A stretch of DNA of 45,600 nucleotides from Siminovitchia fortis (GCF_003605365.2 NZ_QYTU02000032.1:1-45600), one strand, 5' to 3'; positions 31,518 to 41,436 are shown, numbered from the stretch's first letter. Numbers and translations: made by a program. Notes: generated by a model not told the origin, from the sequence alone.

Positions 31518-32351
31518 ATGAAGTTTCGCCGTAGTGAGCGGCTCGTTGATATGACACATTATTTAATGAATCACCCTCGGGAGCTTGTTTCCTTGACGTG
31601 GTTCGCCCAAAGGTACCAGTCTGCCAAATCTTCCATCAGTGAGGACCTAGTGATTATCAATGATATATTTAAGCACCAGGGCATCGGCATGCTGCAGACG
31701 GTTCCGGGCGCAGCAGGCGGTGTCAAATACTTTCCGATGGTCCAAAAGGAACAGGCTTCTGAATTTGTGGACAACCTATGCCGTTCCATTGCCGACCCTG
31801 ATCGTTTATTGCCCGGCGGGTACCTGTACATGGGAGATCTTTTGGGCGACCCGAAAATTTTAAATGAAGTCGGCAGGCATCTGGCTGCAGCGGTGGCCGG
31901 CAAAAAAGTGGATGTCATCATGACGGTCGCGACGAAAGGGATCCCGATTGCCCAGGCAGTCTCCTCTTTTTTAAACGTTCCATTTGTGATTGTCAGAAGA
32001 GATACAAAAGTGACGGAGGGACCGACGGTGACGATCAACTATGTTTCCGGTTCTTCAAAACGGATCCAGACGATGGTCCTGTCCAAAAGAAGCCTGAAAG
32101 AAGGGGCGAATGTCCTGATTGTCGATGATTTCATGAAGGCCGGCGGAACAATTAACGGCATGGTCAATCTATTGGAGGAATTCCAAGCTTCCGTAGCCGG
32201 TATTGCTGTATTGGTGGAATCTGAATATGAGGAAGAAAGATTGGTCGAGGATTATATTTCCTTGGTCAAATTAACGGACGTAAACACAAAAGAAAAACAG
32301 ATCAATGTCGTCCAGGGCAACTACTTTTCTAAAATGACAAATTTTCTATAG
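31518..32351 (+). CDS. purR: Purine operon repressor PurR
   Basis: 277 residues from the ATG at 31518 after GGGAGGTTACATA; the frame upstream to 31446 lacks a site. An N-terminal winged helix (MKFRRSERLVDMTHYLMNHP to about residue 75) precedes a phosphoribosyltransferase-like domain with the PRPP motif VLIVDDFMKAGGT. In B. subtilis PurR represses pur genes and is released by PRPP, which the Prs enzyme of this window makes. ridA follows 15 bases later. Confidence 0.97.
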   Translation: MKFRRSERLVDMTHYLMNHPRELVSLTWFAQRYQSAKSSISEDLVIINDIFKHQGIGMLQTVPGAAGGVKYFPMVQKEQASEFVDNLCRSIADPDRLLPGGYLYMGDLLGDPKILNEVGRHLAAAVAGKKVDVIMTVATKGIPIAQAVSSFLNVPFVIVRRDTKVTEGPTVTINYVSGSSKRIQTMVLSKRSLKEGANVLIVDDFMKAGGTINGMVNLLEEFQASVAGIAVLVESEYEEERLVEDYISLVKLTDVNTKEKQINVVQGNYFSKMTNFL

Positions 32352-32366
32352 AAGGGACCGTTACAT

Positions 32367-32741
32367 ATGCGCAAAGTAGAAACGAACAAGGCACCGGCTG
32401 CCATCGGGCCGTATTCACAGGGAATCATCGTCAACAATATGTTTTACAGCTCCGGCCAAATTCCATTGACACCAGAGGGTGAACTTGCCGGAAGCAGTGT
32501 CGAGGAACAGGCACACCAAGTCTTCCGCAACATCCAAGGGGTATTGGAAGAAGCTGGCGCATCATTGGAGACCGTTGTCAAAACTACTCTATTTATTAAA
32601 AATATGGATGATTTCGGTACAATCAACGAGATTTATGCCCAATATTTTTCGGAACATAAGCCGGCACGCTCCTGCGTAGAGGTAGCAAGACTGCCAAAAG
32701 ATGTTCTCTTAGAGATGGAAGTCATCGCTTTAGTAAAATAA
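32367..32741 (+). CDS. ridA: Enamine/imine deaminase RidA (YabJ)
   Basis: 124 residues. The trimeric RidA fold shows [20 protein letters not shown], the catalytic arginine in [19 protein letters not shown], and the expected length. It hydrolyses reactive 2-aminoacrylate. The purR-yabJ pair is conserved in Bacillaceae. Confidence 0.97.
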   Translation: MRKVETNKAPAAIGPYSQGIIVNNMFYSSGQIPLTPEGELAGSSVEEQAHQVFRNIQGVLEEAGASLETVVKTTLFIKNMDDFGTINEIYAQYFSEHKPARSCVEVARLPKDVLLEMEVIALVK

Positions 32742-32745
32742 TAAT

Positions 32746-32778
32746 GAATCGCCGTAAGAAGGCGGCGATTCTATTTTG
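32746..32778 (+). terminator. Intrinsic terminator of purR-ridA
   Basis: GAATCGCC (32746-32753) pairs with GGCGATTC (32764-32771), followed by TATTTTG. Confidence 0.75.
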
Positions 32779-32890
32779 ATTTTCCAAGCAAGCGCTTTGA
32801 CAGATTTTTTTTAAAAAGTCTTATGCCGCAAATGACAGCGCTTGCGTTTTTCTAGTAATAGGAAAGATTCTAAAAAATTTCTCTAATTAA

Positions 32891-32919
32891 GAAGGAGAAT
32901 ACCAAAGTTTGTTGAATAC
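32891..32919 (+). promoter_or_regulatory. Sigma-H promoter of spoVG
   Basis: GAAGGAGAA (32891-32899), 11-base spacer, GTTGAATAC (32911-32919) fits the sigma-H pattern (RnAGGAwww, RnnGAATww). spoVG is a classical sigma-H gene repressed by AbrB; the A+T-rich tract just upstream (32860-32890) is the kind of DNA AbrB binds. Confidence 0.7.
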
Positions 32920-32961
32920 ATAGATATAGTATTTATTTAGAGCGAGAAGGTGGTGAACACA

Positions 32962-33255
32962 ATGGAAGTAACTGATGTCAGACTGCGCCGTGTTAATACG
33001 GAAGGCAGAATGCGAGCGATTGCCTCAATTACCCTCGATGATGAATTTGTTGTTCACGATATTCGTGTAATTGACGGAAATAATGGGCTCTTCGTGGCTA
33101 TGCCAAGCAAGCGGACTCCCGATGGAGAATTCAGGGATATCGCCCATCCGATCAATTCGAACACCAGAAACAAAATTCAGGACGTCGTTTTGGCAGAATA
33201 CCACCGTTTGGGTGAAATAGAAGAACCTGAATTAGAAGAAGCCGGCGCTTCCTAA
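32962..33255 (+). CDS. spoVG: Septation/regulatory protein SpoVG
   Basis: 97 residues, the same as B. subtilis, from the ATG at 32962 after AGAAGGTGGTGA. The sequence [20 protein letters not shown] and [20 protein letters not shown] is highly conserved. SpoVG binds nucleic acid and influences asymmetric septation and other stationary-phase processes. It has its own promoter and terminator. Confidence 0.98.
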   Translation: MEVTDVRLRRVNTEGRMRAIASITLDDEFVVHDIRVIDGNNGLFVAMPSKRTPDGEFRDIAHPINSNTRNKIQDVVLAEYHRLGEIEEPELEEAGAS

Positions 33256-33269
33256 TCATATAAAAAAGC

Positions 33270-33306
33270 ATCAAGAGCCTACCTTTGGAGTATGGCTCTT
33301 TTTATT
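33270..33306 (+). terminator. Intrinsic terminator of spoVG
   Basis: AAGAGCC (33273-33279) pairs with GGCTCTT (33294-33300), extended by TAC/GTA with a bulge, followed by TTTATT. Confidence 0.8.
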
Positions 33307-33374
33307 GTGGCCACCTTACAGCGATTAATCTATTCCTCCCTAAATTTTACAAGGTTATTTCCCTTCTCGTTTTC

Positions 33375-33403
33375 TTGAAAAAAACCGAATTTTAAGCTAT
33401 ATT
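33375..33403 (+). promoter_or_regulatory. Sigma-A promoter of glmU-prs
   Basis: TTGAAA (33375-33380), 17-base spacer, TATATT (33398-33403), about 32 bases before the glmU start. Confidence 0.75.
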
Positions 33404-33435
33404 CATAATGGAAAAAAATTATTGGGGGACCTTTT

Positions 33436-34806
33436 ATGAATAGATTCGCTGTAATATTGGCAGCGGGGCAGGGCACCAGAATGAAGTCCAAGTTATATAA
33501 AGTGCTTCATCCGGTTTGCGGTAAACCGATGGTAGAACACGTAGTGGATCATATTTCACAGCTCGAAGTGAACAATATAGTTACGGTTGTGGGATACGGT
33601 GCAGAGATGGTTAAAGAGCAGCTGCATGGAAAAAGTGAATTTGTGATTCAGGAAGAGCAGCTGGGAACAGCCCATGCTGTAATGCAGGCGAAGGAAGCGT
33701 TAGGCGGCCAAAAAGGAACGACGTTGGTCATCTGCGGAGACACCCCGCTGATTTCAGTAGAAACGATGTCAGCTTTGATGAAACAGCATGAAGAAACTGG
33801 AGCAAAAGCGAGTGTTTTGACAGCTCTTGCCAAAGACCCAACCGGTTATGGAAGAATCATCCGGAATGCGAAAGGCGAAGTCGAAAGAATTGTCGAGCAT
33901 AAGGATGCGAACGAGGAAGAATTGACAGTCAAAGAAATCAATACAGGTACATACTGCTTTGATAATGAAGCCCTGTTTGAGGCCCTTGACAATGTGTCCA
34001 ATGAAAATGCACAGGGGGAATATTATCTTCCTGATGTGATAGAAATATTAAAGGCGAGAAGAGAGCTTGTGACGGCTTATATGACGGAAGACTTTGAGGA
34101 GACTCTCGGAGTCAACGACCGTATCGCGCTTGCTGAAGCTGAAAGAATCATGAGAACCCGCATTAACAGGGAACATATGAAAAATGGCGTAACCATTACC
34201 GATCCGGCCAATACGTACATTGATTCAGATGTGATCATTGGAAGTGACACCGTTATTTTGCCTGGAACCGTCATTCAGGGAAAGTCAAAAATAGGTGAAG
34301 GCTGCAAAATCGGTCCCAATACTGAAGTGAACAATTGTGAAATTTCTCACAATACTATCGTGCAACAGTCCGTTCTTTCCGACAGCTCCATCGGAAGCAA
34401 TGTCAAGATTGGCCCATTTGCCCACATCCGTCCTGATTCAGACATACAGGATGAGGTTAAAATAGGAAACTTTGTTGAAATTAAAAAGACCTATTTTGGA
34501 AAAGGCAGCAAGGCTTCACATTTAAGTTATATCGGAGATGCAGAAGTAGGCAGAAACGTTAACATCGGCTGCGGCTCGATTACGGTCAATTATGATGGTA
34601 AAAATAAATTTTTAACGAAAATAAATGATGATGTATTCGTTGGCTGCAACACAAATCTGGTGGCGCCGGTTACTGTCAAGGAAGGTGCCTATATTGCTGC
34701 CGGCTCTACGATTACAGATGATGTTCCGGAATCAGCGCTGGCAATCGCGCGTGCACGCCAAGTAAACAAAGAAAACTATGTAGAAAAGCTAAAATCTAAA
34801 AAATAA
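33436..34806 (+). CDS. glmU: Bifunctional UDP-N-acetylglucosamine pyrophosphorylase / glucosamine-1-phosphate acetyltransferase
   Basis: 456 residues, identical in length to B. subtilis GlmU (GcaD). The N-terminal uridylyltransferase has [19 protein letters not shown] and GTAHAVMQA. The C-terminal left-handed beta helix consists of hexapeptide repeats from about residue 250, with catalytic-region [14 protein letters not shown] and [12 protein letters not shown]. It makes UDP-GlcNAc for wall synthesis. prs follows 13 bases later, as in B. subtilis. Confidence 0.98.
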   Translation: MNRFAVILAAGQGTRMKSKLYKVLHPVCGKPMVEHVVDHISQLEVNNIVTVVGYGAEMVKEQLHGKSEFVIQEEQLGTAHAVMQAKEALGGQKGTTLVICGDTPLISVETMSALMKQHEETGAKASVLTALAKDPTGYGRIIRNAKGEVERIVEHKDANEEELTVKEINTGTYCFDNEALFEALDNVSNENAQGEYYLPDVIEILKARRELVTAYMTEDFEETLGVNDRIALAEAERIMRTRINREHMKNGVTITDPANTYIDSDVIIGSDTVILPGTVIQGKSKIGEGCKIGPNTEVNNCEISHNTIVQQSVLSDSSIGSNVKIGPFAHIRPDSDIQDEVKIGNFVEIKKTYFGKGSKASHLSYIGDAEVGRNVNIGCGSITVNYDGKNKFLTKINDDVFVGCNTNLVAPVTVKEGAYIAAGSTITDDVPESALAIARARQVNKENYVEKLKSKK

Positions 34807-34819
34807 ATGGAGGCTCCTC

Positions 34820-35779
34820 ATGTCGAACCAATATCTTGACCCTACATTAAAAGTTTTTTCTTTAAATTCCAATCGCACCCTATCGGGGGAAATTGCAAAG
34901 GAAATCGGGTTAGAGCTCGGAAAATGTACGGTCAGCCAATTCAGCGATGGAGAAATTCAAATTAATATCGAAGAAAGCATCCGCGGCTGTGATGTGTATG
35001 TCATCCAATCAACAAGCAAACCGGTAAACAAAAACTTGATGGAGCTTCTCATCATGATTGACGCTTTAAAACGGGCGTCCGCCAAAACGATCAATATTGT
35101 CATGCCTTATTATGGCTATGCGCGCCAGGATCGGAAAGCCCGTGCAAGGGAACCGATCACGGCAAAACTTGTTGCCAACTTAATTGAAACAGCCGGCGCA
35201 ACGCGTGTCATCACACTTGATTTGCATGCTCCGCAAATTCAGGGTTTCTTTGACGTGCCGATTGACCACTTAATGGGTGTTCCAATTTTAGCTGATTATT
35301 TCAAAGAAAAAGAAATGGTAGATGGCGATCTTGTGATCGTATCCCCTGACCACGGCGGAGTTACCCGTGCAAGAAGGCTGGCGGACCGTTTGAAAGCCCC
35401 GATTGCAATCATCGACAAGCGCCGCCCGCGTCCGAATGTAGCGGAAGTAATGAATATCGTGGGAAATGTAGAAGGGAAAACGGCCATTTTAATAGACGAT
35501 ATCATCGATACTGCCGGTACGATCACTTTGGCAGTCAATGCGCTGAAAGAGGCCGGGGCAAAGGATGTCTATGCCTGCTGTACACATCCAGTCCTTTCCG
35601 GACCTGCTATTGATCGCATCCAAAACTCCGAATTGAAAGAACTGATTGTGACAAATTCTATTCCGTTGCCGGAAGAGAAGAAAATCAGCAAGATCAAGGA
35701 GCTTTCGGTTGCGTCGCTTATTGGAGAAGCCATTATCAGGATTCATGAAAACAAATCTGTAAGCACTTTGTTTGATTAA
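34820..35779 (+). CDS. prs: Ribose-phosphate pyrophosphokinase
   Basis: 319 residues. The PRPP synthetase motifs are [39 protein letters not shown], the pyrophosphate loop [18 protein letters not shown], and the PRPP-binding [13 protein letters not shown]. It makes PRPP for nucleotide, His and Trp synthesis and supplies the effector of PurR. It ends about 195 bases before ctc; I see no clear terminator in that gap. Confidence 0.98.
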   Translation: MSNQYLDPTLKVFSLNSNRTLSGEIAKEIGLELGKCTVSQFSDGEIQINIEESIRGCDVYVIQSTSKPVNKNLMELLIMIDALKRASAKTINIVMPYYGYARQDRKARAREPITAKLVANLIETAGATRVITLDLHAPQIQGFFDVPIDHLMGVPILADYFKEKEMVDGDLVIVSPDHGGVTRARRLADRLKAPIAIIDKRRPRPNVAEVMNIVGNVEGKTAILIDDIIDTAGTITLAVNALKEAGAKDVYACCTHPVLSGPAIDRIQNSELKELIVTNSIPLPEEKKISKIKELSVASLIGEAIIRIHENKSVSTLFD

Positions 35780-35897
35780 AGCGGAAGTCACTCAGCTTTA
35801 GATGGCCGGCGCGCCCCGGGCTGATTGGCTTGTGAACTTGAGAACCAGTGCGTAAAATTTAAATAAATTAGAAAATTGATTTTCTTCCCGCCTAGAG

Positions 35898-35923
35898 GTT
35901 TAACTGAATGTATGTTAAGGTAT
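35898..35923 (+). promoter_or_regulatory. Sigma-B (general stress) promoter of ctc
   Basis: GTTTAA (35898-35903), 14-base spacer, AGGTAT (35918-35923) differs by one base from the sigma-B consensus (GTTTAA, N12-14, GGGTAT). ctc is the founding sigma-B gene in B. subtilis, so this predicts that the organism has sigma-B. Confidence 0.75.
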
Positions 35924-35973
35924 ATATATGGATAGTGTACTTTTGACAACATTAGGTTAGGAGAAGGTGCTAA

Positions 35974-36588
35974 ATGGTAAATGTATTAAAGGCAACAGAA
36001 AGGACAAGCGATCGACGTTCCCAATTGCGGGAACTGAGGGAGCAGGGAGGTATTCCGGCTATCATTTATGGTTATAAGACGGATAACACTCCCATTTCCA
36101 TCGACAGCGGCGAATTTATTAAAACGATGCGCGAGGTTGGCCGAAACGGTGTCATCAGCCTCGATGTCGAAGGGAAAAAGCTAAATGTCGTCTTGCATGA
36201 ATACCAGGAAGACCCGATCAAAAAAGAAGTGATCCATGCCGACTTTTTAGCCGTCGATATGTCTCAGGAGATCGAAGCGAATGTCCGTGTCGAACTATCC
36301 GGAGATGCAGAGGGTGTAAGAGACGGAGGGGTACTTCAACAAATCCTCCACGAAGTTGTTGTTACAGCAAAGCCCGATGAAATTCCGGAAGCCATCAGTG
36401 TTGATATTTCCGGGCTTGGAATCGGGGAGACGATTTCCATCGGTGAAATCCGCGGAAACTATTCTATCACGATTAACCATGAGGATGATGAAACAATTGC
36501 AACAATTCTGGCTCCAAGAGTAGAGGCGGAAGAAGGTACAGAGCCATCAGAAGCCGAGTCAGAAGAAACAGGTGCGGAAGAGGAATAA
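35974..36588 (+). CDS. ctc: General stress protein Ctc, L25/TL5 family ribosomal protein
   Basis: 204 residues. The N-terminal bL25 domain (about 1-90: RSQLRELREQGGIPAIIYG) binds 5S rRNA; the C-terminal TL5 beta domain follows. The tail is acidic (EEGTEPSEAESEETGAEEE), common in this family. B. subtilis Ctc is made under stress by sigma-B, and a matching promoter lies upstream. GGAGAAGGTG precedes the ATG. Confidence 0.97.
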   Translation: MVNVLKATERTSDRRSQLRELREQGGIPAIIYGYKTDNTPISIDSGEFIKTMREVGRNGVISLDVEGKKLNVVLHEYQEDPIKKEVIHADFLAVDMSQEIEANVRVELSGDAEGVRDGGVLQQILHEVVVTAKPDEIPEAISVDISGLGIGETISIGEIRGNYSITINHEDDETIATILAPRVEAEEGTEPSEAESEETGAEEE

Positions 36589-36602
36589 ATCAACGAATAC
36601 CA

Positions 36603-36631
36603 GGCGCAGCCAAAGCGGTTGCGCTTTTTCC
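36603..36631 (+). terminator. Intrinsic terminator of ctc
   Basis: GCGCAGCC (36604-36611) pairs with GGTTGCGC (36617-36624), one G-U pair, followed by TTTTTCC. Confidence 0.82.
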
Positions 36632-36641
36632 CCGCTTGAAT

Positions 36642-36695
36642 AAGAAAAGCGGAGGCCGCCTGTTTATCGGCGACAAGCGCTGGAGCTGGACAGCC
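36642..36695. repeat. Reversed fragment of the second-type hairpin element
   Basis: GAAAAGCGGAGGCCGCCTG then TTTATCGGCGACAAGCGC and TGGAGCTGGAC. The middle is a diverged reverse complement of the right side of the nested element at 9075-9154 (GCTTGTCGCCGATAAGCAGG), and the flanks match the relic at 33-70. It lies in the ctc-pth gap. Confidence 0.6.
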
Positions 36696-36743
36696 ATTTT
36701 TTGAGAAATAAACCATCTGCTGAAAATGTTTGGGGTGTGTTGG

Positions 36744-37310
36744 ATGAAGTTGATAGTTGGACTGGGCAATCCCGGTTCCCGTTATGAAAGAACAAGGCAT
36801 AACATCGGGTTCGAAGTGATCGATGAGCTGGCTTCCCGTAATGGAGTAAAGTTAAATGAATCCAAGTTTAACGGGCTGTTTGCCAATATTCACAAAAACG
36901 GCGAAAAAGCCATATTATTAAAGCCATTGACATATATGAATTTATCAGGGGAAAGTATCCGGCCGTTGGCGGACTATTACAAAATCCCCGCAGAAAATGT
37001 ACTTGTCATCTATGATGACCTTGATTTGCCGGTCGGTAAAATCAGGCTGAGGCAAAAAGGGAGTGCAGGCGGCCATAACGGCATGAAATCGACCATCCAG
37101 CATTTGGGCACATCTGAATTTAACCGGATCAGGATCGGGATTAACCGGCCGCCGGAGGGAATAGCCGTTCCAGATTATGTATTGGCAAGGTTCACCGGCG
37201 ATGAATGGGACAAAATGCAATCAGTCATTCAAACATGTGCGGATGCATGCGAGGAATGGCTCGAAAAACCTTTTCTTGAAGTCATGAACCGATTTAACTC
37301 CAATGGATGA
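36744..37310 (+). CDS. pth: Peptidyl-tRNA hydrolase
   Basis: 188 residues from the ATG at 36744, equal to B. subtilis SpoVC; the frame from 36726 adds six residues with no site. Motifs are [20 protein letters not shown] (catalytic His in RHNIGF), [32 protein letters not shown] and HNGMKS. It releases tRNA from stalled peptidyl-tRNA. GGTGTGTTGG is only a weak ribosome binding site. Confidence 0.97.
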   Translation: MKLIVGLGNPGSRYERTRHNIGFEVIDELASRNGVKLNESKFNGLFANIHKNGEKAILLKPLTYMNLSGESIRPLADYYKIPAENVLVIYDDLDLPVGKIRLRQKGSAGGHNGMKSTIQHLGTSEFNRIRIGINRPPEGIAVPDYVLARFTGDEWDKMQSVIQTCADACEEWLEKPFLEVMNRFNSNG

Positions 37311-37373
37311 ATAACTCCGGGCACAGGCGTTCATACTAAAAAGTAAAAATTGCCTGGCCGAGGAGTGAATGGA

Positions 37374-37604
37374 ATGACTGTCCATTATTTTTGCCGCCAT
37401 TGTTCGGCAAAATTAGGCACTATAGAAAATCATATAATACAATCCCAACAATTGGGTTTACACAAACTAACGGAAGAAGAGAGACAGGAAATGGTGACAT
37501 ATCAAACGGATGGAGATCTTCATATTCAAGCGATTTGCGAAGACTGCCACGAAGCTTTCTCACGCAACCCCGACTTGCACCAATATGACTATCTGATCCA
37601 TTAA
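37374..37604 (+). CDS. fin: Anti-sigma-F factor Fin (YabK)
   Basis: 76 residues, exactly the B. subtilis length, from the ATG at 37374 after GAGGAGTGAATGGA. Two CxxC zinc motifs occur, CRHC (residues 6-9) and CEDC (about 57-60). Fin shuts off sigma-F so that sigma-G can take over in the forespore. With csfB (Gin), the window encodes two zinc anti-sigma switches. I could not find a convincing sigma-F promoter just upstream. Confidence 0.94.
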   Translation: MTVHYFCRHCSAKLGTIENHIIQSQQLGLHKLTEEERQEMVTYQTDGDLHIQAICEDCHEAFSRNPDLHQYDYLIH

Positions 37605-37605
37605 C

Positions 37606-37633
37606 AGCTTTGGCTTCGACCAAAGCATTTTTC
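37606..37633 (+). terminator. Intrinsic terminator of fin
   Basis: GCTTTGG (37607-37613), loop CTTCGA, CCAAAGC (37620-37626), followed by ATTTTT. Confidence 0.82.
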
Positions 37634-37674
37634 CGTTTGGTCTGAGTCCCATTTTCTGGAAAGAGGAGAAAGTC

Positions 37675-40600
37675 ATGCATGGTTTACGAGATCTGATTTT
37701 ACAGCAAAGTGAACTGCAGTCAGTGATTGCCGGTGTAAATGAAGGAATCCGGGAACAGCTTGTGGCTGGCCTTTCGGGGTCCGTACGGGCCTTGTTCGTA
37801 GCTGCAGCGGCAAAGGAAACGCGTAAATCGCTGATCGTTGTCACACATAATTTGCTTCAAGCACAAAAACTTTATGAAGACCTTTTACAATTGGTGGATG
37901 AAGATCAATTGTTTTTATACCCTGCGAATGAATTGATTGCATCCGAGCTTGGTGTAGCAAGCCCGGAGCTCAGGTCACAGCGGATTGAGGCGCTGAATTA
38001 CATGGTGTCCGGCCGCCGGGGTATTTTTGTCATACCGATGGCCGGGCTTAGAAAAACATTGCCGCCTTCAGACGTATGGAAAAAACTGCAGCTTCATATT
38101 GAAACCGGTTCAGAGCTGGACCTTGATAAGCAGCTGCCCCTGCTGGTTCAAATGGGGTATGCCCGGGTGGATATGGTCAGTGCTCCGGGGGAATTCAGTA
38201 TCCGGGGAGGAATTTTGGATATTTACCCGCTGACTGAAGCTGATCCCATCAGAATTGAACTTTTTGATGTGGAAGTCGATTCCATCCGGACATTTTCAAT
38301 TGAAGATCAGCGTTCAAAGGAAAAACTGGCGCATGTGCTTATTGGGCCTGCAACAGAATCCCCCGTTGATGCAGGTGGACTTTCCCATGCAGCGGATAAG
38401 CTCGAAAAAAGCCTTGGCAGCTCGTTAAAAAAGATAAAAAAAGACTTAACAAAAGAGCAGTTGATGCAAAATATCGGCGCCGACATCGAGCAGATGCGAA
38501 ACGGCCAAAAGCCCGAACAATTTTTCAAATATATGAAATTGGCCTATGATCCGGCTGAAAGTTTGCTAGACTATGTTTCTCGCGACTCCCTTTTAATATT
38601 GGATGAATTGAGCCGGATCCAGGAAATGAATGAACGTCTCGAAAAGGAAGAGGCGGAGTGGTTCACGTCTGTCCTTGAACATGGAGAGGTTACCCATGAC
38701 CTGGAAATTGCTCACTCCTTGAACGGGCTGTTGGCGGATACTTCATTGCCAAGGATTTATTTATCGTTGTTTTTGCGGCATATTCCAAATACAAGCCCCC
38801 AAAACATCGCAAATGTTCCATGCAAGTTGATGCAAAATTTTCATGGACAGATGCATTTGCTTGCATCAGAGGTGGAACGATGGAGAAAAAATGGCATGTC
38901 GGTCATTTTTCTTGCCCCGGATGAAGAGCGCAGCCAAAAAATGCAGTCTGTTTTGCGCGACTATGGGGTGGAAGCCGCCATTGCAGATGACCCGGGGAAG
39001 TTTGCCGGTACTCAAATTGTCAATGGCGCCTTGAACACGGGATTTGAACTTCCGTCATTGAAATTGGCAGTGGTGACTGAGGAAGAGGTTTTCAATAAGA
39101 AAACAAGAAAAATGAAACGCCGGCAAAAGCTTTCCAATGCGGAGCGGATCAAAAGCTATTCCGAATTGAACCCCGGTGATTACGTAGTCCATGTCAATCA
39201 TGGAATCGGCAAGTATTTAGGTATTGAAACTTTGGAAATCAAGGGAGTCCATAAGGATTATCTGCATATTTCCTACCAGGGGAACGATACTTTGTACGTA
39301 CCGGTTGACCAGATTGATCTTGTCCAGAAATACGTCGGTTCTGAAGGCAAGGAACCGAAAATGTATAAGCTGGGCGGAAATGACTGGAAGCGGGTTAAGA
39401 AAAGAGTGGAATCGTCGGTCAAAGATATTGCCGACGAACTGATAAAGCTGTACGCCGAACGTGAAGCGACAAAAGGGTATGCTTTTTCCCCGGACAGCGA
39501 TATGCAGCGGGAGTTTGAATTATCTTTCCCTTATCAGGAAACAGAAGACCAGCTTAGGTCGATTGCGGAAATCAAACGCGATATGGAGAGGGAACGCCCG
39601 ATGGATCGGCTGCTTTGCGGAGATGTCGGCTACGGAAAAACGGAAGTCGCCATCCGTGCGGCTTTCAAAGCGATCATGGATGGAAAACAGGTGGCCATTC
39701 TGGTCCCGACCACCATTCTTGCCCAGCAGCATTTTGAAACAATAAAAGAAAGATTTAACGGCTATCCCATCAATATCAGTCTGCTCAGCCGATTCAGGAC
39801 AAAGAAAGAACAGACAGAAACTGCCAAAGGTTTGAAAAATGGGACAGTAGACCTTGTGATCGGTACCCATCGCCTTTTGTCAAAAGATATTAAATTTGCA
39901 GATCTCGGTCTGCTTATCGTTGATGAAGAACAGCGCTTTGGCGTCTCCCATAAGGAAAAAATCAAGCAGCTGAAAACGAATGTGGACGTGCTGACTTTGA
40001 CGGCAACCCCTATACCGCGGACGCTTCATATGTCCATGCTTGGAGTACGGGATCTGTCCGTCATTGAAACCCCTCCGGAAAACCGCTTTCCTGTCCAGAC
40101 ATATGTGATGGAATATAACGGGACATTTGTAAAAGAAGCGATTGAACGAGAGTTGGCCCGCGATGGACAGGTGTACTTCCTATATAACCGCGTAGAAGAC
40201 ATTGAAAGGAAAGCGGAGGAGATTTCCATGCTTGTCCCTGATGCACGTGTTGCCTATGCTCATGGACAAATGGGAGAATCGGAGCTCGAAGCCGTCATTT
40301 TGAGCTTTTTGGATGGTGAATTTGATGTGCTGGTAACGACAACGATCATTGAAACAGGCGTTGATATACCAAGTGTCAACACATTGATCGTTTATGATGC
40401 AGACCGCATGGGGCTTTCCCAGCTGTATCAGCTCAGGGGACGGGTCGGCCGTTCCAACCGCGTGGCCTATGCCTATTTTACGTACCGGAAAGATAAGGTT
40501 TTGACTGAAATTGCGGAAAAAAGGCTTCAGGCGATCAAAGAATTTACCGAGCTCGGCTCAGGTTTTAAAATTGCGATGCGGGATTTATCCATCCGGGGCG

Positions 40601-41199
40601 CCGGTAATCTGCTTGGAGCCCAGCAGCACGGATTCATTGATTCTGTAGGATTTGATTTGTATTCTCAAATGTTGAAAGAGGCAATCGAAGAGCGCAGGGG
40701 AGGCGCTCCTTCCGATATGGCTCCGTCCTTTGAGGTGGAATTGGATTTGGATGCCTATATACCGGATGCCTATATTTCCGACAGTCAGCAGAAAATTGAA
40801 ATGTATAAGCGATTCCGCAATATAGATTCATTGGAAGAAGCGGAGGAGCTCAAGGAAGAAATGATCGACCGCTTCGGCGATTACCCGGAGCAGGTGGGCT
40901 ACTTGTTCACAGTTGCGGAAATGAAAATATACGCCCGGTCCATCAAGCTCGAATTGATCAAACAGTCCAAAGGAGAAATTGCCATATACTTTTCGGAGGA
41001 AGGCACGAATGAGATTGATGGAAGGAAAGTATTCCAGGTGACAAACCGCCATGGAAGGATTGTGGGTCTTGGCATGGAAGGCAGCCAATTGAAAATAACC
41101 CTGCAAATCAGCAGGCTTTCGACGGATGAATGGCTGTCCATTGTAACAGATATCATTAAAGAATTAAATACGGCCAAGAAAGAGCAAGCGCCCGTTTAA
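37675..41199 (+). CDS. mfd: Transcription-repair coupling factor
   Basis: 1174 residues (B. subtilis 1177). The UvrB-homology module occupies the N-terminal third. The RNA polymerase interaction domain starts near residue 502 (YVVHVNHGIGKYLGIE), Walker A is GDVGYGKTEVAIRAA near residue 648, and the DEEQ box is in LLIVDEEQRFGVSH near 750. The translocation motif region has GSGFKIAMRDLSIRGAGNLL, and the C-terminal autoinhibitory domain follows. It removes stalled RNA polymerase and recruits UvrA. AAGAGGAG lies upstream. Confidence 0.98.
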   Translation: MHGLRDLILQQSELQSVIAGVNEGIREQLVAGLSGSVRALFVAAAAKETRKSLIVVTHNLLQAQKLYEDLLQLVDEDQLFLYPANELIASELGVASPELRSQRIEALNYMVSGRRGIFVIPMAGLRKTLPPSDVWKKLQLHIETGSELDLDKQLPLLVQMGYARVDMVSAPGEFSIRGGILDIYPLTEADPIRIELFDVEVDSIRTFSIEDQRSKEKLAHVLIGPATESPVDAGGLSHAADKLEKSLGSSLKKIKKDLTKEQLMQNIGADIEQMRNGQKPEQFFKYMKLAYDPAESLLDYVSRDSLLILDELSRIQEMNERLEKEEAEWFTSVLEHGEVTHDLEIAHSLNGLLADTSLPRIYLSLFLRHIPNTSPQNIANVPCKLMQNFHGQMHLLASEVERWRKNGMSVIFLAPDEERSQKMQSVLRDYGVEAAIADDPGKFAGTQIVNGALNTGFELPSLKLAVVTEEEVFNKKTRKMKRRQKLSNAERIKSYSELNPGDYVVHVNHGIGKYLGIETLEIKGVHKDYLHISYQGNDTLYVPVDQIDLVQKYVGSEGKEPKMYKLGGNDWKRVKKRVESSVKDIADELIKLYAEREATKGYAFSPDSDMQREFELSFPYQETEDQLRSIAEIKRDMERERPMDRLLCGDVGYGKTEVAIRAAFKAIMDGKQVAILVPTTILAQQHFETIKERFNGYPINISLLSRFRTKKEQTETAKGLKNGTVDLVIGTHRLLSKDIKFADLGLLIVDEEQRFGVSHKEKIKQLKTNVDVLTLTATPIPRTLHMSMLGVRDLSVIETPPENRFPVQTYVMEYNGTFVKEAIERELARDGQVYFLYNRVEDIERKAEEISMLVPDARVAYAHGQMGESELEAVILSFLDGEFDVLVTTTIIETGVDIPSVNTLIVYDADRMGLSQLYQLRGRVGRSNRVAYAYFTYRKDKVLTEIAEKRLQAIKEFTELGSGFKIAMRDLSIRGAGNLLGAQQHGFIDSVGFDLYSQMLKEAIEERRGGAPSDMAPSFEVELDLDAYIPDAYISDSQQKIEMYKRFRNIDSLEEAEELKEEMIDRFGDYPEQVGYLFTVAEMKIYARSIKLELIKQSKGEIAIYFSEEGTNEIDGRKVFQVTNRHGRIVGLGMEGSQLKITLQISRLSTDEWLSIVTDIIKELNTAKKEQAPV

Positions 41200-41400
41200 G
41201 GGCAGCGGGCAATTGATTGGGTGCAAGTTGCCGCCCGCCTGAAAAAGCCGATTCCAAAGCCGGACACTCATTTCATCAGAAAAAACTAAAAAAGAAATTT
41301 GATCCAAAAATGAACAGTTTATGTATAGAACCTATTTTTTTGAAAGATACTATTTCCAACAACCTCAGGCAATGTATTGAATAAAAGGTTTTTGCAGGAA

Positions 41401-41436
41401 AATGAAAAAGAGGACTGCCCTATGAAGGGCAGCCTC
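41401..41436 (-). terminator. Reverse-oriented intrinsic terminator without an obvious gene
   Basis: On the minus strand GAGGCTGCCC (41436-41427), loop, GGGCAGTCCTC (41420-41410) forms a stem with one bulge and is followed by TTTTTCATTTT. The plus strand has no T-run. No minus-strand gene lies nearby, so it would end antisense transcription across spoVT. The remainder of 41200-41489 holds a GCGGGC/GCCCGC inverted repeat (41205-41238) with no T-run and nothing else I recognise. Confidence 0.55.

Noticed and set aside
37311-37373. Sigma-F or sigma-G promoter for fin
   Set aside because: TCATA at 37331-37335 is not followed by an acceptable -10 at 15-18 bases.
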